64,000 nt of DNA from NCBI RefSeq assembly GCF_001428105.1, contig NZ_LMSJ01000024.1:53747-117746 (forward strand), in the 5' to 3' direction. Positions 52,893 through 63,000 of the stretch are shown piece by piece (the stretch's first letter is position 1; each line of letters opens with the position of its first letter). Made by a program: the position numbers and the translations under genes. The notes beneath the pieces were generated by a model. It worked only from the letters and a program-made list of their open reading frames with translations, had not been told where the DNA came from and made no database searches. Origin of the DNA: Paenibacillus sp. Soil766. GTDB taxonomy: Bacteria; Bacillota; Bacilli; Paenibacillales; NBRC-103111.

Positions 52893-54056
52893 CTAGTTTT
52901 CCTCCTTGTTCTCTCCAACGCCGCCGATAGGGATGAGCATCGTAATTTTTGTTCCAGAATCTTTCTCGGACTCTAGAACCATGGTACCTTCTAGCAGCTC
53001 CACACGCTCTCTCATTCCCAGTAAACCAAAGTTATTCCCCTTGGCTATTCTTAGTTCTGTTAGCGGAACATCAAAGCCGATTCCGTTATCTACAACGTAA
53101 ATCTGTACTTGATCTGGTTCTAGCGTGAGTTCTACAGACAAGAAGGTTGCTTTAGCATGCTTGTTTATATTCGATAAAGCTTCCTGCACCAATCGGAAAA
53201 TAGCAATTTCCAACCCGGACGGTATGCGCGTTTCTTTCCCGACCAAGTTAAACTGAGTGTGGATTCGATATTTATCTTCGAAATCCTGCACATATTTCCG
53301 TAATGTAGGTACAATCCCTAAATCATCGAGCGCCATTGGTCGGAGGTTGAAAATAATTTTACGAACCTCTTCAAGACCATTTCTGACTTGTCCCTTTAAA
53401 TCAACTAACTCATCCTTCACCGCCGAAATATCTTCCTTGACGAGCATCCGATGGGCAATTTCAGTCCGAAGCACAACGTTCGCCAAGGTTTGAGCCATCC
53501 CATCATGAATTTCGCGTGCGATTCGTTTGCGTTCTTCCTCTTGGGCCAAAATAATTTTCAGCCCCAGCAGTTGTCGATTCTTAGCCGACTCAATAATACG
53601 TGTTAACTGATTGAGATCTCCTGATAAATATTCAAGTGCAACATTCATCTGAGAGACGATCGTTTCGGCGCGTTCTACCTGCTTGTCCACATTCTTCATG
53701 CGAACCTGCAGGTCATTGCGGCGGATCTTGAGGTTATTCTCTTTTTCACGCGCAACGGTTAGCTGTAATTGAAAAGCGATAGCGGCTTCATAAGCAATCT
53801 TGATATCTTCTTCTCGATACTTGTTGAAATCTCGACTGACTTCCGTGAGTCGGATCCGCGACCTCTTGTATTCTTTCTCTAACATATCCACGAGATCAAT
53901 CGTGACACCCGTCTCATGCTTAATGTCACCCAGCTCCCGAGTAAGCGACTCCTTCTCTAAGCGTGATGACTCAGCAATCTCAAACAATTGATATTTGCTG
54001 CTCTCCATGACGTTAATGGCGTTGGTTATGACCTTGTCTATAGCGTCTGGTTGCAC
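52893..54056 (-). CDS. degS: Sensor histidine kinase DegS
   Basis: A 387-residue cytoplasmic kinase with no membrane segment. It has an N-terminal coiled-coil sensor region (about 30-180), a HisKA_3 dimerisation domain with the phosphorylated histidine in RIAREIHDGMAQTLANVVLR, and a HATPase domain (VDNGIGFDVP, NFGLLGMRERVELLEG). GTG start at 54056, ten bases after AAAGGAG. Confidence 0.94.
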   Translation of the reverse strand: MQPDAIDKVITNAINVMESSKYQLFEIAESSRLEKESLTRELGDIKHETGVTIDLVDMLEKEYKRSRIRLTEVSRDFNKYREEDIKIAYEAAIAFQLQLTVAREKENNLKIRRNDLQVRMKNVDKQVERAETIVSQMNVALEYLSGDLNQLTRIIESAKNRQLLGLKIILAQEEERKRIAREIHDGMAQTLANVVLRTEIAHRMLVKEDISAVKDELVDLKGQVRNGLEEVRKIIFNLRPMALDDLGIVPTLRKYVQDFEDKYRIHTQFNLVGKETRIPSGLEIAIFRLVQEALSNINKHAKATFLSVELTLEPDQVQIYVVDNGIGFDVPLTELRIAKGNNFGLLGMRERVELLEGTMVLESEKDSGTKITMLIPIGGVGENKEEN

Positions 54057-54154
54057 ATGAAACGAGCTCCTTTTAATAAAACCTTATAATAGTAAGTTGT
54101 CTACCCCATATTGTAGCATAGTTCTTCCCGTTTGCCGTGTACTTCTAGTACTAT

Positions 54155-56758
54155 TTATTCAATAGAAATTCCGTAATTCTGGGGATCCCAGCCTACTTTG
54201 AAGCCTAATCTCTCAGAAATGAGTCGTAATGGGACCATTGTCACATTATTCATGATCGCTGGAGCTACTTCTGCCGTGACGCGACCGCCATTTACAAGCA
54301 GATCCGCTTGATCAATCCATAGGTCAATTAGTTTATCCCCTCGAAGAACGGTTACCTTACGTTCCTTATCGTCCCACTTCACAGTTCCACCTAATGCTTC
54401 AGTGACGAAACGAATCGGAACCAAGGTGTTATCCTTCACGATCGTCGGTGCTTGCTCCAACGTCATCGGCTTGCTATTTAAGGTTGCTTGCTTCTTATTT
54501 ACAGTAAGTTTAATTGCATTTTTCGGAAGCGCGGGTAATTGCCCCTTATAAATAAATGAAATATCGTCAATATTAATTTTCCCTTTAGCGGCTCTTTCAT
54601 CCTGCCCGTTGGCTGGATTTGCGACATAAATGCTTTTCACCAGCAAAGGTGCCTTCAGATCCGACACGTCCGCTGTCACCTTGCGCCAGCCTGTCCAGTT
54701 CATACTTTCTGTAAAACTTACTAAATTCACCTTACCGTCCGCATCAATGACCTCTGCTCGCACCCAATTGAAGCTGCCGTCTCCCATGACTTTAGCCGTT
54801 ATAAATTCAGGCGCTCCCTCAATCGGTGCACCATTCCCATTATTAAATCTTGCATAAGCTGCTTTGGTTCCTAGTCCTTTGGAGAAATCATAGGCGATTT
54901 CCAAGTTCTTGTTGCCATTGTTAGGAACAATATTAACGCTGGAAACAACCTCTGCAGGATATTTGTCCCCTGTTGTCATGACAGCAAATTTATCTAAATC
55001 GTACCACACTTTCTCCTGTCCTACAGGCAAGGTTACCATAGTGCTATACCCATCATAGTGTGCAATAACCTGAGCCGTCTGCGCTCCCGCTGTGCTGTCT
55101 ACGTGCAGAACACCGTTCGTAATCGTCCCCTTAACCCCGCTGAGCTCCCAAGTCGCTGATGCCGCGGGTAATTCTCTCGTTGCTCCACTGCGTGTTGTAA
55201 CGGTAATAGGGAGCTTGAAATCGCCGCCCTCTGTTAATGAGAAGGACCCCGAGCTAAAAGCCATCGACGTAATCTGATCACGCCCGACAACTTCGACATC
55301 CATCGTTGCGGATCCTTTACCTGACTTGGCCACAATCTGCGTTTTTCCAGGCATTGTTGGTGTATAAACGTTATCCTTGAAAGAGCCATTGGCCATCGTG
55401 CTGCTCCATTGTGGAACAATTCCTGTTACGGCGATAGGATTATAATAGTCGTCATATGCTTTGAATTGATAAGTGCTGGATTCATTTACGAATAATAAGG
55501 ATTGTCCTTTTAAAATAAGACCTAACAACTCACCCTTCGGCGCTGTCGAATATACGCCCAAACCATTTGCTACCGCACGTTGATTGCCATTCTGTGTTTT
55601 GTTCACTAGCTTCGGATCTACATCACCAAGTGGCCTAGACACCATCTGTGTCGAACCGCCGCCATCGAGGACCATTCCTCTCCAAACACCGGCATCAATC
55701 ATGAATTGTTGCAACTCTGGCAGCGTCATCCCGGCACTAGGACCATTGCGATCCGATGTTATGATATAAGCCTTCTTCAGATCCTTGGAGTAACCCACAG
55801 CTGTCCTAGAAACGGGACTATATCCATTGAAATCATTAATATTCCGCGTAAAATAGCTCGGCTTCGCCTCATCTACTAGCAGTGTGCTACCGCCGATGAG
55901 CATTTTGAAGTTTTTCCAATCATACGTCTTGGAGGCGTCATGTGGAATCATGTCATATTTTGTCGTGACTTTATCCCCTACCTTGAGATGCTTAACAATA
56001 AACTCTCTAGCCAAACCGGATCCCCGAAGAATGTATCCATCTGCTGGTGCAACCATTTTCACATTCGTATCAACCTGGATCTCCTTAACAATATCATTCT
56101 GGATGAGTGCCTCTGTAGGTACGTGTGTACCGTCCACAGCGCGCTGTGTCATCGCCCAAGCACTTGTATAAAGGAATAGCCCGTCAGCAATCAGCGGAAC
56201 ATCGTTATCGTCCCAGTAGAACGTTTTGTTCACACCACCTAGCTCGAACTGTGTGCCATCCTTTGCCGTAACCGTACCCTGAAAGTCAAAAATATCAATA
56301 ATCGGCTGATTCGTCTTCGTAATTGCAAATGAGTACAGGCCAGAGATCTTCGCGGGCGTCGCCATCACCTGCCCATTCGTGATCTGCGCACCCTCCGGTA
56401 CTCCTTCAGCCTGCGTATTGTAGAAATCCCCATTCACCCCTGCTACAGCACCTGTATCCTTCACCATGCCGAGCACACTCTGGTTCTTCGTGAACTGATT
56501 ATTCGTTCCTGCCATTGCGTCTATCTTCACGTTCGGGTTCGTCAGATCCACTTCGATCACATTGGCGTTCACCGATACTTCCTTATTGCTTCGTGTTGTC
56601 GACCATACGTAGTTCTTCATAATTGCACCTGATGTGATCGTCTCCTGCGAGCTCAAAGTTAGCTTCGTCCCCGCCGCGTTCACTGTTACTCCCGACACCA
56701 ACTGCCACACCATAGCGCAAGCCAGCGCAGCTACTCCTACTTGCCTCTGTACCTTCAC
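54155..56758 (-). CDS. Secreted phosphodiester glycosidase-family protein with Cu-amine-oxidase-like C-terminal domain
   Basis: The 867-residue protein has a signal peptide (residues 1-28, with AALACAMVWQLVSGVTVNAAG), an NAGPA/DUF2233 phosphodiester glycosidase domain (about 50-410, with VAGVNGDFYNTQAEGVPEGA and VLDGGGSTQMVSRPLGD), Ig-like and carbohydrate-binding-like regions in the middle, and a C-terminal copper amine oxidase N-terminal-like domain (about 755-867, with LVPIRFVTEALGGTVKWDDK). Such domains often act as cell-wall-associated modules. A GTG start follows GAGGAG by about 12 bases. It likely acts on a wall or surface glycan. Confidence 0.85.
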   Translation of the reverse strand: MKVQRQVGVAALACAMVWQLVSGVTVNAAGTKLTLSSQETITSGAIMKNYVWSTTRSNKEVSVNANVIEVDLTNPNVKIDAMAGTNNQFTKNQSVLGMVKDTGAVAGVNGDFYNTQAEGVPEGAQITNGQVMATPAKISGLYSFAITKTNQPIIDIFDFQGTVTAKDGTQFELGGVNKTFYWDDNDVPLIADGLFLYTSAWAMTQRAVDGTHVPTEALIQNDIVKEIQVDTNVKMVAPADGYILRGSGLAREFIVKHLKVGDKVTTKYDMIPHDASKTYDWKNFKMLIGGSTLLVDEAKPSYFTRNINDFNGYSPVSRTAVGYSKDLKKAYIITSDRNGPSAGMTLPELQQFMIDAGVWRGMVLDGGGSTQMVSRPLGDVDPKLVNKTQNGNQRAVANGLGVYSTAPKGELLGLILKGQSLLFVNESSTYQFKAYDDYYNPIAVTGIVPQWSSTMANGSFKDNVYTPTMPGKTQIVAKSGKGSATMDVEVVGRDQITSMAFSSGSFSLTEGGDFKLPITVTTRSGATRELPAASATWELSGVKGTITNGVLHVDSTAGAQTAQVIAHYDGYSTMVTLPVGQEKVWYDLDKFAVMTTGDKYPAEVVSSVNIVPNNGNKNLEIAYDFSKGLGTKAAYARFNNGNGAPIEGAPEFITAKVMGDGSFNWVRAEVIDADGKVNLVSFTESMNWTGWRKVTADVSDLKAPLLVKSIYVANPANGQDERAAKGKINIDDISFIYKGQLPALPKNAIKLTVNKKQATLNSKPMTLEQAPTIVKDNTLVPIRFVTEALGGTVKWDDKERKVTVLRGDKLIDLWIDQADLLVNGGRVTAEVAPAIMNNVTMVPLRLISERLGFKVGWDPQNYGISIE

Positions 56759-56896
56759 GTTGCCGTTCCACTCCTCTTTTTCATCTAATTCTAGTATCTA
56801 TCATTTAAGCGATAACTATATAGACTCTTAAACTATGGAAAAAGTTACGATATTCCCCATGTTGTATTCATATGTCATAAATAAATGGTAAAAATA

Positions 56897-56926
56897 GAAA
56901 AAGAGCACAACCCTCCGGGTCTGCTC
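56897..56926 (-). terminator. Terminator of the small coiled-coil gene
   Basis: GAGCAGACCC and GGGTTGTGCTC pair with a small internal loop, followed on the minus strand by five T. It lies 26 nt after the stop codon at 56952. Confidence 0.75.
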
Positions 56927-56951
56927 TCTACTTGAGATGCTTATATAATGA

Positions 56952-57206
56952 TTAAATTATTTTCTTTAATTTAGCTTCTTGTTCAATCGATCGCGCTGAG
57001 AGCAGTTCAATAATCCTGTGTTGTTGCTCTTGCACATTCTCTAAACGCTTCACGATTTCATTCGTTTCCAGCACAGCTTGCTTGATTTGGGATTGTTCGA
57101 TTTCTAGTTTGTCTAATCTTGTGTTCATTCCAACTAACTGTTCAAAAACTGGAGATAATTCTGCTCTTAGCAACGTAGTAAGTGATTCCTTCATTTCATT
57201 GTCCAT
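56952..57206 (-). CDS. Small coiled-coil protein
   Basis: The 84-residue protein from ATG 57206 (seven bases after GGGAG) is a single long heptad-patterned helix (LDKLEIEQSQIKQAVLETNE and on). There is no signal peptide or membrane segment. I do not recognise a family with a known role. It has its own terminator and is set apart from metK. Confidence 0.7.
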   Translation of the reverse strand: MDNEMKESLTTLLRAELSPVFEQLVGMNTRLDKLEIEQSQIKQAVLETNEIVKRLENVQEQQHRIIELLSARSIEQEAKLKKII

Positions 57207-57374
57207 TATATCGCTCCCTTCGTATACCAACGCAAAACTTATCTTCTACTTATCATAACATAATCCCCTATGAATTAGCATCAGATGACATATACATATA
57301 GTACCATATTTATTAGCAAAAGAAAACAATGATATTTACTATAGTGAATTATGTATATAACAAAATAAACAAAC

Positions 57375-57398
57375 AAAAGCCGCCCCAAAGGACGGCCT
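57375..57398 (-). terminator. Terminator of metK
   Basis: GCCGTCC and GGGGCGGC form a stem with a TTTG loop, followed on the minus strand by TTTTGTTTGTTT. It lies eight nt after the metK stop. Confidence 0.75.
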
Positions 57399-57405
57399 CT
57401 CTATA

Positions 57406-58620
57406 TTAATGCTTAAGCTCTAACGCTTGTGCTTTCAACGTCTCAGCTTTATCTGTACGCTCCCAAGGAACATCCAGATCGTTACGGCCAAAGTGACCAT
57501 AAGCCGCTGTTTGACGGTAGATCGGACGACGAAGATCAAGTTCTTTAATGATACCCGCTGGGCGAAGGTCAAAGTTGGAGTGAATGAGCTCAACAAGCTT
57601 CTCTTCACTTACTTTAGCTGTACCGAACGTATCCACAGCAATGGAAACTGGACGAGCAACTCCAATTGCGTAAGCTAGTTGCACTTCACATTTCTCAGCC
57701 AGACCAGCTGCTACGATGTTTTTCGCAACGTAACGCGCTGCGTAGGCACCAGAACGGTCAACTTTTGTCGGATCCTTACCGGAGAACGCGCCGCCGCCAT
57801 GACGAGCATAACCACCGTACGTATCAACGATAATTTTACGACCAGTCAAACCAGCATCCCCTTGAGGTCCACCAATAACGAAACGTCCTGTTGGGTTAAT
57901 GAAGTAATTCGTCTTCTCATCCAACAAGTGTGCTGGAACGATTGGAAGAATAACATGCTCTTTAATATCTTTTTGGATTTGCTCCAAAGTTGTATTCTCA
58001 TCATGCTGTGTGGATACAACAATTGCATCTACACGAACAGGTTTATCATCGATGTACTCAACTGTTACTTGAGTTTTACCATCTGGACGTAGGTATGGAA
58101 GAGTGCCGTTCTTACGAACTTCTGTCAAACGACGAGCCAATTGGTGAGAAATAGAAATCGGAAGCGGCATAAGCTCAGGCGTCTCGTTGACTGCGAAACC
58201 GAACATCAAACCTTGGTCACCGGCACCAATTGCTTCGATTTCTTCGTCGGACATGTTACCTTCTCTTGCTTCAAGAGCTCTGTCTACACCTTGTGCAATA
58301 TCAGGAGATTGCTCATTCAACGAAACAAGAACTGCACACGTTTGGGAGTCGAAACCGTACTTCGCGCGCGTGTAACCAATTTCTTTAATTGTTTGTCTAG
58401 CGATAGCTTGAATATCTACATATTCAGACTTCGACGTGATTTCACCAATTACCAAAACCAAACCAGTTGCTACAGATACCTCACATGCTACACGAGCATT
58501 CGGATCATTAGCTAGAAATGCATCCAAAACCGAGTCAGAAATTTGGTCACAAATTTTATCTGGATGACCTTCTGTTACGGATTCGGATGTAAATAAACGA
58601 CGTCCACGAACTTGAGCCAT
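57406..58620 (-). CDS. metK: S-adenosylmethionine synthetase
   Basis: MetK makes SAM from methionine and ATP. I chose the ATG at 58620 (404 residues) nine bases after AGGAGG; an ATG three codons upstream lies directly against that site. The ATP-binding motifs ESVTEGHPDKICDQISDSVL and GGGAFSGKDPTKVDRSGAYA are intact. It stands alone behind a long leader. Confidence 0.97.
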   Translation of the reverse strand: MAQVRGRRLFTSESVTEGHPDKICDQISDSVLDAFLANDPNARVACEVSVATGLVLVIGEITSKSEYVDIQAIARQTIKEIGYTRAKYGFDSQTCAVLVSLNEQSPDIAQGVDRALEAREGNMSDEEIEAIGAGDQGLMFGFAVNETPELMPLPISISHQLARRLTEVRKNGTLPYLRPDGKTQVTVEYIDDKPVRVDAIVVSTQHDENTTLEQIQKDIKEHVILPIVPAHLLDEKTNYFINPTGRFVIGGPQGDAGLTGRKIIVDTYGGYARHGGGAFSGKDPTKVDRSGAYAARYVAKNIVAAGLAEKCEVQLAYAIGVARPVSIAVDTFGTAKVSEEKLVELIHSNFDLRPAGIIKELDLRRPIYRQTAAYGHFGRNDLDVPWERTDKAETLKAQALELKH

Positions 58621-58684
58621 ATTATTCATCCTCCTACATTACATTTAGTATGTTTGAAAAGCTTCTACTCGATGCCTCTATGAT

Positions 58685-58776
58685 AAAAAAAATTGGGCCC
58701 GGCTTTAGCGGTAGCTTTTCTCGCCAAACGGAATCCCTCTTTTGCGCTCATGCGCTGACAAGATCTTTGAATTCCG
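58685..58776 (-). promoter_or_regulatory. Structured metK leader of unrecognised type
   Basis: The transcript before metK has CGGAATTC (58776-58769) paired with GGATTCCG (58736-58729), with a GCGC-ATGA-GCGC hairpin inside. A GGC..GCC stem follows, enclosing AGC-TACC-GCT, and then eight T at 58692-58685. That layout, a folded region with a T run 64 nt before the start codon, suggests an attenuator or riboswitch. It does not contain the S-box (SAM-I) core. Confidence 0.45.
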
Positions 58777-58873
58777 CACTCTGGAACAATAAATAAACCA
58801 TGAATAAGACAATATTAAAATGACCCTTCCCCAGACGGAAAAGGTTAAATTGAATATTGACCTTCAATAAATC

Positions 58874-58902
58874 ATCTTACTTTATTTGTCGGGTATTGTC
58901 AA
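58874..58902 (-). promoter_or_regulatory. Vegetative promoter of metK
   Basis: A perfect TTGACA (58902-58897) and TAAGAT (58879-58874) are spaced by 17 bases. Transcription would begin near 58866, leaving a leader of about 245 nt before metK. Confidence 0.7.
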
Positions 58903-58928
58903 TTTATAAATTTTCAATAGCGTTTTAT

Positions 58929-58959
58929 AAAAAAATAAAAGGTCAGCATTAGCCGACCT
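58929..58959 (-). terminator. Terminator of the spore protein gene
   Basis: AGGTCGGC and GCTGACCT pair over eight bases (one G-T), with a TAAT loop and a T-rich tail TTTTATTTTTT on the minus strand. Confidence 0.8.
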
Positions 58960-58993
58960 CCTTCTTAAACGATGCACATACAATAAATTATGA

Positions 58994-59260
58994 TTACAAA
59001 GTAAACAAAGTTTCTTCTGCCCGTTGGATTAATCTCTGAGTAATACGACCGCCTACTGCACCTGCATCTCGGGAAGTAATATGTCCCCAGTCGTCTTTTT
59101 TCTTAGAAGTTGAAGGAATAGAACCAAGCTCACCCGCAAATTCGGTATCCGCATTGAGCGACATTGAGTTGCCCACCGGTAGACCTAACTCAGCAGCAAT
59201 TTCGTATTTTAAGATATCCAACGCTTTTTTCGATTCCGGAACCACTTTACTTCTAGCCAT
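58994..59260 (-). CDS. Alpha/beta-type small acid-soluble spore protein
   Basis: An 88-residue protein that coats DNA in the dormant spore. Family signatures are KALDILKYEIAAELGL and the C-terminal GAVGGRITQRLIQRAEETL. The germination-protease site appears as TEFAGELG. AAGGAGG lies nine bases before the ATG at 59260. This gene is the direct sign that the organism forms endospores. Confidence 0.96.
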   Translation of the reverse strand: MARSKVVPESKKALDILKYEIAAELGLPVGNSMSLNADTEFAGELGSIPSTSKKKDDWGHITSRDAGAVGGRITQRLIQRAEETLFTL

Positions 59261-59336
59261 AACCAAACGCCTCCTTAGAGTTTTAGTTCAGATCATGCAC
59301 TCGATAAGCAGCTACCCGATCAATGGGGTACGATAA

Positions 59337-59343
59337 TAGTATG
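59337..59343 (-). promoter_or_regulatory. Candidate sigma-G -10 element of the spore protein gene
   Basis: The minus strand carries CATACTA, the sigma-G -10 consensus, 77 nt upstream of the start codon. No convincing -35 is seen at the matching distance, so the call rests on one element. Confidence 0.35.
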
Positions 59344-59412
59344 GCTAGAATCATCTTGATGAACCGAATAAGAAGTTGTCATTTTGGGTAAAATTATGGA
59401 GTAGACATTTAT

Positions 59413-59946
59413 TTATTGCGGAACTTTACTACCATCTGCATTTAAAATCAAAAATCCACCACGTACCATGACATATATGGGCGTGTCGTTCTTTGGCGAA
59501 GGCTTAATACCGCGGCCTTCTGTCGGGAAAATCAAAAGATGATTCAGCGCGACTTCCGTCCCTGCTGGCAGATCCTTGCCTCCCGTTACATCCGGGATGC
59601 CGTTCTCATCGTTGCTTACGGCTAGTACCTTGCCGCTTCGCACAATAAATTCCGCGCCAGCGCCAGCGTGCAAGGTTTGTCCATTTTGCAATTGCACAAC
59701 TTTCATGTTCGCCGCTGCCGTAGGTGTAGTGCTCGTGCCTCCGTTGCTCCCGCCAGCATTCGCTGCGATCGCGGAGGCCACAATCTCCTTCACCTTGGCT
59801 TCGCTTAAAGTGTTCTGCTCGAAATAACTTTGCGTGATTAATGGGTCGGTTGTGCCTGGTGTTGGAGCATCGGCTTGGGAGGTTGTGTGAACTAGTAAAA
59901 CCAAAGTAACTAACAATATAATAAAGTTTATATTAATTTTTTTCAT
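59413..59946 (-). CDS. Secreted protein of unknown function
   Basis: The 177-residue protein has a signal peptide (residues 1-25, INFIILLVTLVLLVHTTSQA) and a low-complexity Ala/Gly/Thr/Pro linker. A compact C-terminal part (about 80-177) has VVQLQNGQTLHAGAGAEFIV and EVALNHLLIFPTEGRGI. I do not recognise a named domain. It follows the S-layer gene in transcription (with a terminator between) and may be a surface protein. Confidence 0.75.
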   Translation of the reverse strand: MKKININFIILLVTLVLLVHTTSQADAPTPGTTDPLITQSYFEQNTLSEAKVKEIVASAIAANAGGSNGGTSTTPTAAANMKVVQLQNGQTLHAGAGAEFIVRSGKVLAVSNDENGIPDVTGGKDLPAGTEVALNHLLIFPTEGRGIKPSPKNDTPIYVMVRGGFLILNADGSKVPQ

Positions 59947-59991
59947 TGTTGTCTACAACTCCTGTTAAATTGACTAAAATCATTTTAACAG

Positions 59992-60011
59992 AAAAAGACC
60001 CCGAAGGGTCT
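59992..60011 (-). terminator. Terminator of the S-layer gene
   Basis: AGACCC-TTCG-GGGTCT followed by a T run on the minus strand. The same stem and tetraloop occur at 63892-63919, after the paralogous gene. Confidence 0.8.
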
Positions 60012-60036
60012 CATTCTATTAAAAACTATTTTATTC

Positions 60037-63000
60037 TTATGGAGTGACTACAACTGTAGTTGTTGCAGTTTTACCATTAGGAGCAACAGCTGTTACTACG
60101 AACGAACCAGAAGTTGCACCAACTAGGGAAACTTGATTTGTTCCATTTAATGTAACAGAAGTGAATCCAGTTAAATCAGTGATAGTGTAACGAACTTGCA
60201 GGTAGTTGTCATACAGAGCAACTACATCTGAACCTGCACCAAATGATCCTTCACTTTTGAACTCATTACCATATTGGTTTTTCACAGTAAGTTTGTTCAT
60301 CAAGTGGTAAATGTTTTCACCATTAGCTTGTGCAAATGTGTAAGTTTTAGAAGCAGATCCAACTGAGATAGACTCTACACGGTTAGCTTCATTCTTAACA
60401 ACCACTTGACCACTAACAGATTTAGCTTCACCGTTTGCAGCTTTGAAGTATGCTGTAATATTCGCAGTACCTACTTTATATCCAATTACGTATGCTTTGT
60501 CATCAACTACACCAGTAAGAGCATCTACTGCGCTAGTAGCTTTATCAACTTGTGCGAAGTTATACACATCTGAAGTTACTGCAGTAATAGTCTTAGGTAT
60601 AGCTACAGAGTTGCCTGCTGCGTCTTTAGCTGACACTACAACTTCTTTTGCAAGTTTACTTGTAGTAGCGTCTACTTCTGTAGCATGCGATGCGATATAA
60701 GTTGCATCATCACGAGTATTGAACAGGTCTCCAAGAGCGTTCAAGCTATAAGTTAGGTTTTTAGCTTCTTCAGCTGTAAGAATTGTTACTTTTCTAGCAA
60801 GGTTAGCAACGCTTTGATCAATCAAAGTACCAGCTGCTTGACCAGTGTGTGTTGCTTCACTTTTACGAAGTTGGAATTTAAAATCAAAAGTACTTCCTAC
60901 AACAGCGGTACCATCTGTTGCAATAGTGATTTCTTTATCACTGAAAGCACTGATTGGAAGAATAGCATTATCTGCAATGACGCCAGTACCATCAACACTT
61001 ACTTTAAAGCCTGCAGTTGCAGATAGGTCAGCATAAACATCGTATGTTACAACTTTGTTGTTTGATAGAATGTCAATTGTTGTTCCAGCTGAATCAGTAG
61101 AGAAACCAGTAATTTTCTCACTGTATTGGTCGAACACTTGATATTTTGGTTTAGTTTTTGCAGTCGCTACTGCTTTCGCTGCAACTTCTGTTACAACTCT
61201 GATGCTGTCTGGGTAACGAACATCTGCAAGTGGAATGTTGATTTGAGCATTACTGTTTACACCATTTCCATAGATAGCAACAAAGACGTTACCTTGACCT
61301 TTGGCATCAACTTTCTTAATGTGTAATTTCCCTTTATTAGGTCCAGTAAGTACAATTTTATTGTCTTGAGTAGCATCAGCTGAACCGTTAACAAGCATCG
61401 CTGCAGGAACGTCAGTTGAACCACCAAGCACTAAATTGCTAGAAGTAGTAATCTTAAATCTACCTGCTTTTGCATTATCAACGATATCATCAGCAGTTAG
61501 TTTATTTCCAGCTTCGTCGTAAGCAACGATTTCAACATACTTATCTTTGTCACCATAAGCAAAAGTAGTAGATGGTTGTAGAACTTCTACTTTAGAAGCA
61601 ACTTTAGAAGCAGAAGCTTTTACTTTTGCCGTAGCTTGGGATCCGCCACCAAAAACAGTAACAGTGAATTCTTCTGTTTTATCTACATCTTTAAGAAGTG
61701 TAAATACAACATCATCAGTGTTATCATTGTTATCATCAGCAATAACTGCTGGTGTATTACCCAAGGAATCAGCATAAGGTGTTACAAATACTGTAGGAGT
61801 AATCGCAGAACCAGTGTCCTTAGTTACTACACCGCCGTACTGGTCGTATTGTGTCAATTTAACTATCGCTTTTTCGCCAGCAAGGGAAAGTGCTTCTTTA
61901 CCATTTTTGTATGTCACAGCACCCAGTTCAACTTTAGTAACATAAGGAACGTCACCAACTTTGAATAGTTTTGTAGCAGAAATGTGTTGATCGTTATCGT
62001 AGATATTGATCGATACTTGACTATTGTTTGGAATTACACCTGTATAGTTAGTATCCAAGATCACATAAAGTTTACCATCATCGGATTTCGATAATGTTGC
62101 AGCATCAGGAGTTGTTGCATAAACTGTGTAGTTACCAGCAGAGAAGGAAGCAGCCTCACCGTATTGGTTAGTTGGTTGTACTTGTACTCGTGCTTTGTCT
62201 GACTTAGCGATTGTATCGTTAGCAGAAACGAACTCGATTTTTGTTACTTTTTCATTTTCAGCATCGAAAGTTGCAGTTGTTTTATCAAGCTCAGCTGCAT
62301 CGACACCAGCCAATGTTACTGTGTAGGAACCAGCTGTAACCTTGCTATCTTTCAACTTAAGTGTAACTGTTTTCTTGTCATCAGACCACTTTGCAGCAGC
62401 TGCATCAAGAGCAACGTCAGCAGCACCTTTTTTCAATGTGAAAGTTGCTTTAGCTGTGTCAGCTGCTTTGCTCAATTTAACTTCTACAGTTGTAGCACCA
62501 GCAGCTTTAGCACTCAATACGGAAAGTTTACCAATGCTTGAGAACGCTACGTCAGCAGCATATGAACCTGTAACAAGATCAGCACGAGTTGCAGCTTTAG
62601 CTCCGTCAGTACCAAGATCAACGCCGTTAGCTTTAGCAACGTCTAGGTAACCATCGTACCAAGGTGAAGTTGTTTTAACGTCAGCTGCTTTACCAAAACC
62701 TTTAACAAGCAATGTAGCAAGTTGACCCAATGTTACGTTATCTTGTGGAGCGAAAGTAGTATCTGTCATACCATCGATGATACCAGCTTTTTTAGCTGCT
62801 TCGATGAAAGGAATTGCCCAAGCTTGGGAAGCGTCAGTTCCGTCAACATCCTTGAAAGAAGAAGTTGTTTCAGTACCAACTGTTAAACCGAAGATTTTCG
62901 CAACAAGCTTAGCAGCTTCTGCACGAGTCATGTTACCATCGATGTCGAATGCAGTATCGGATTTACCATCCATGAAACCTTTTGCAAGCAATGCATCAAT

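Noticed and set aside
58620..58928. S-box (SAM-I) or T-box riboswitch before metK
   Set aside because: The S-box core (AGAGnGGnGGAGGGA type) and the T-box sequence (GGTGGTACCGCG type) were looked for and are both absent.
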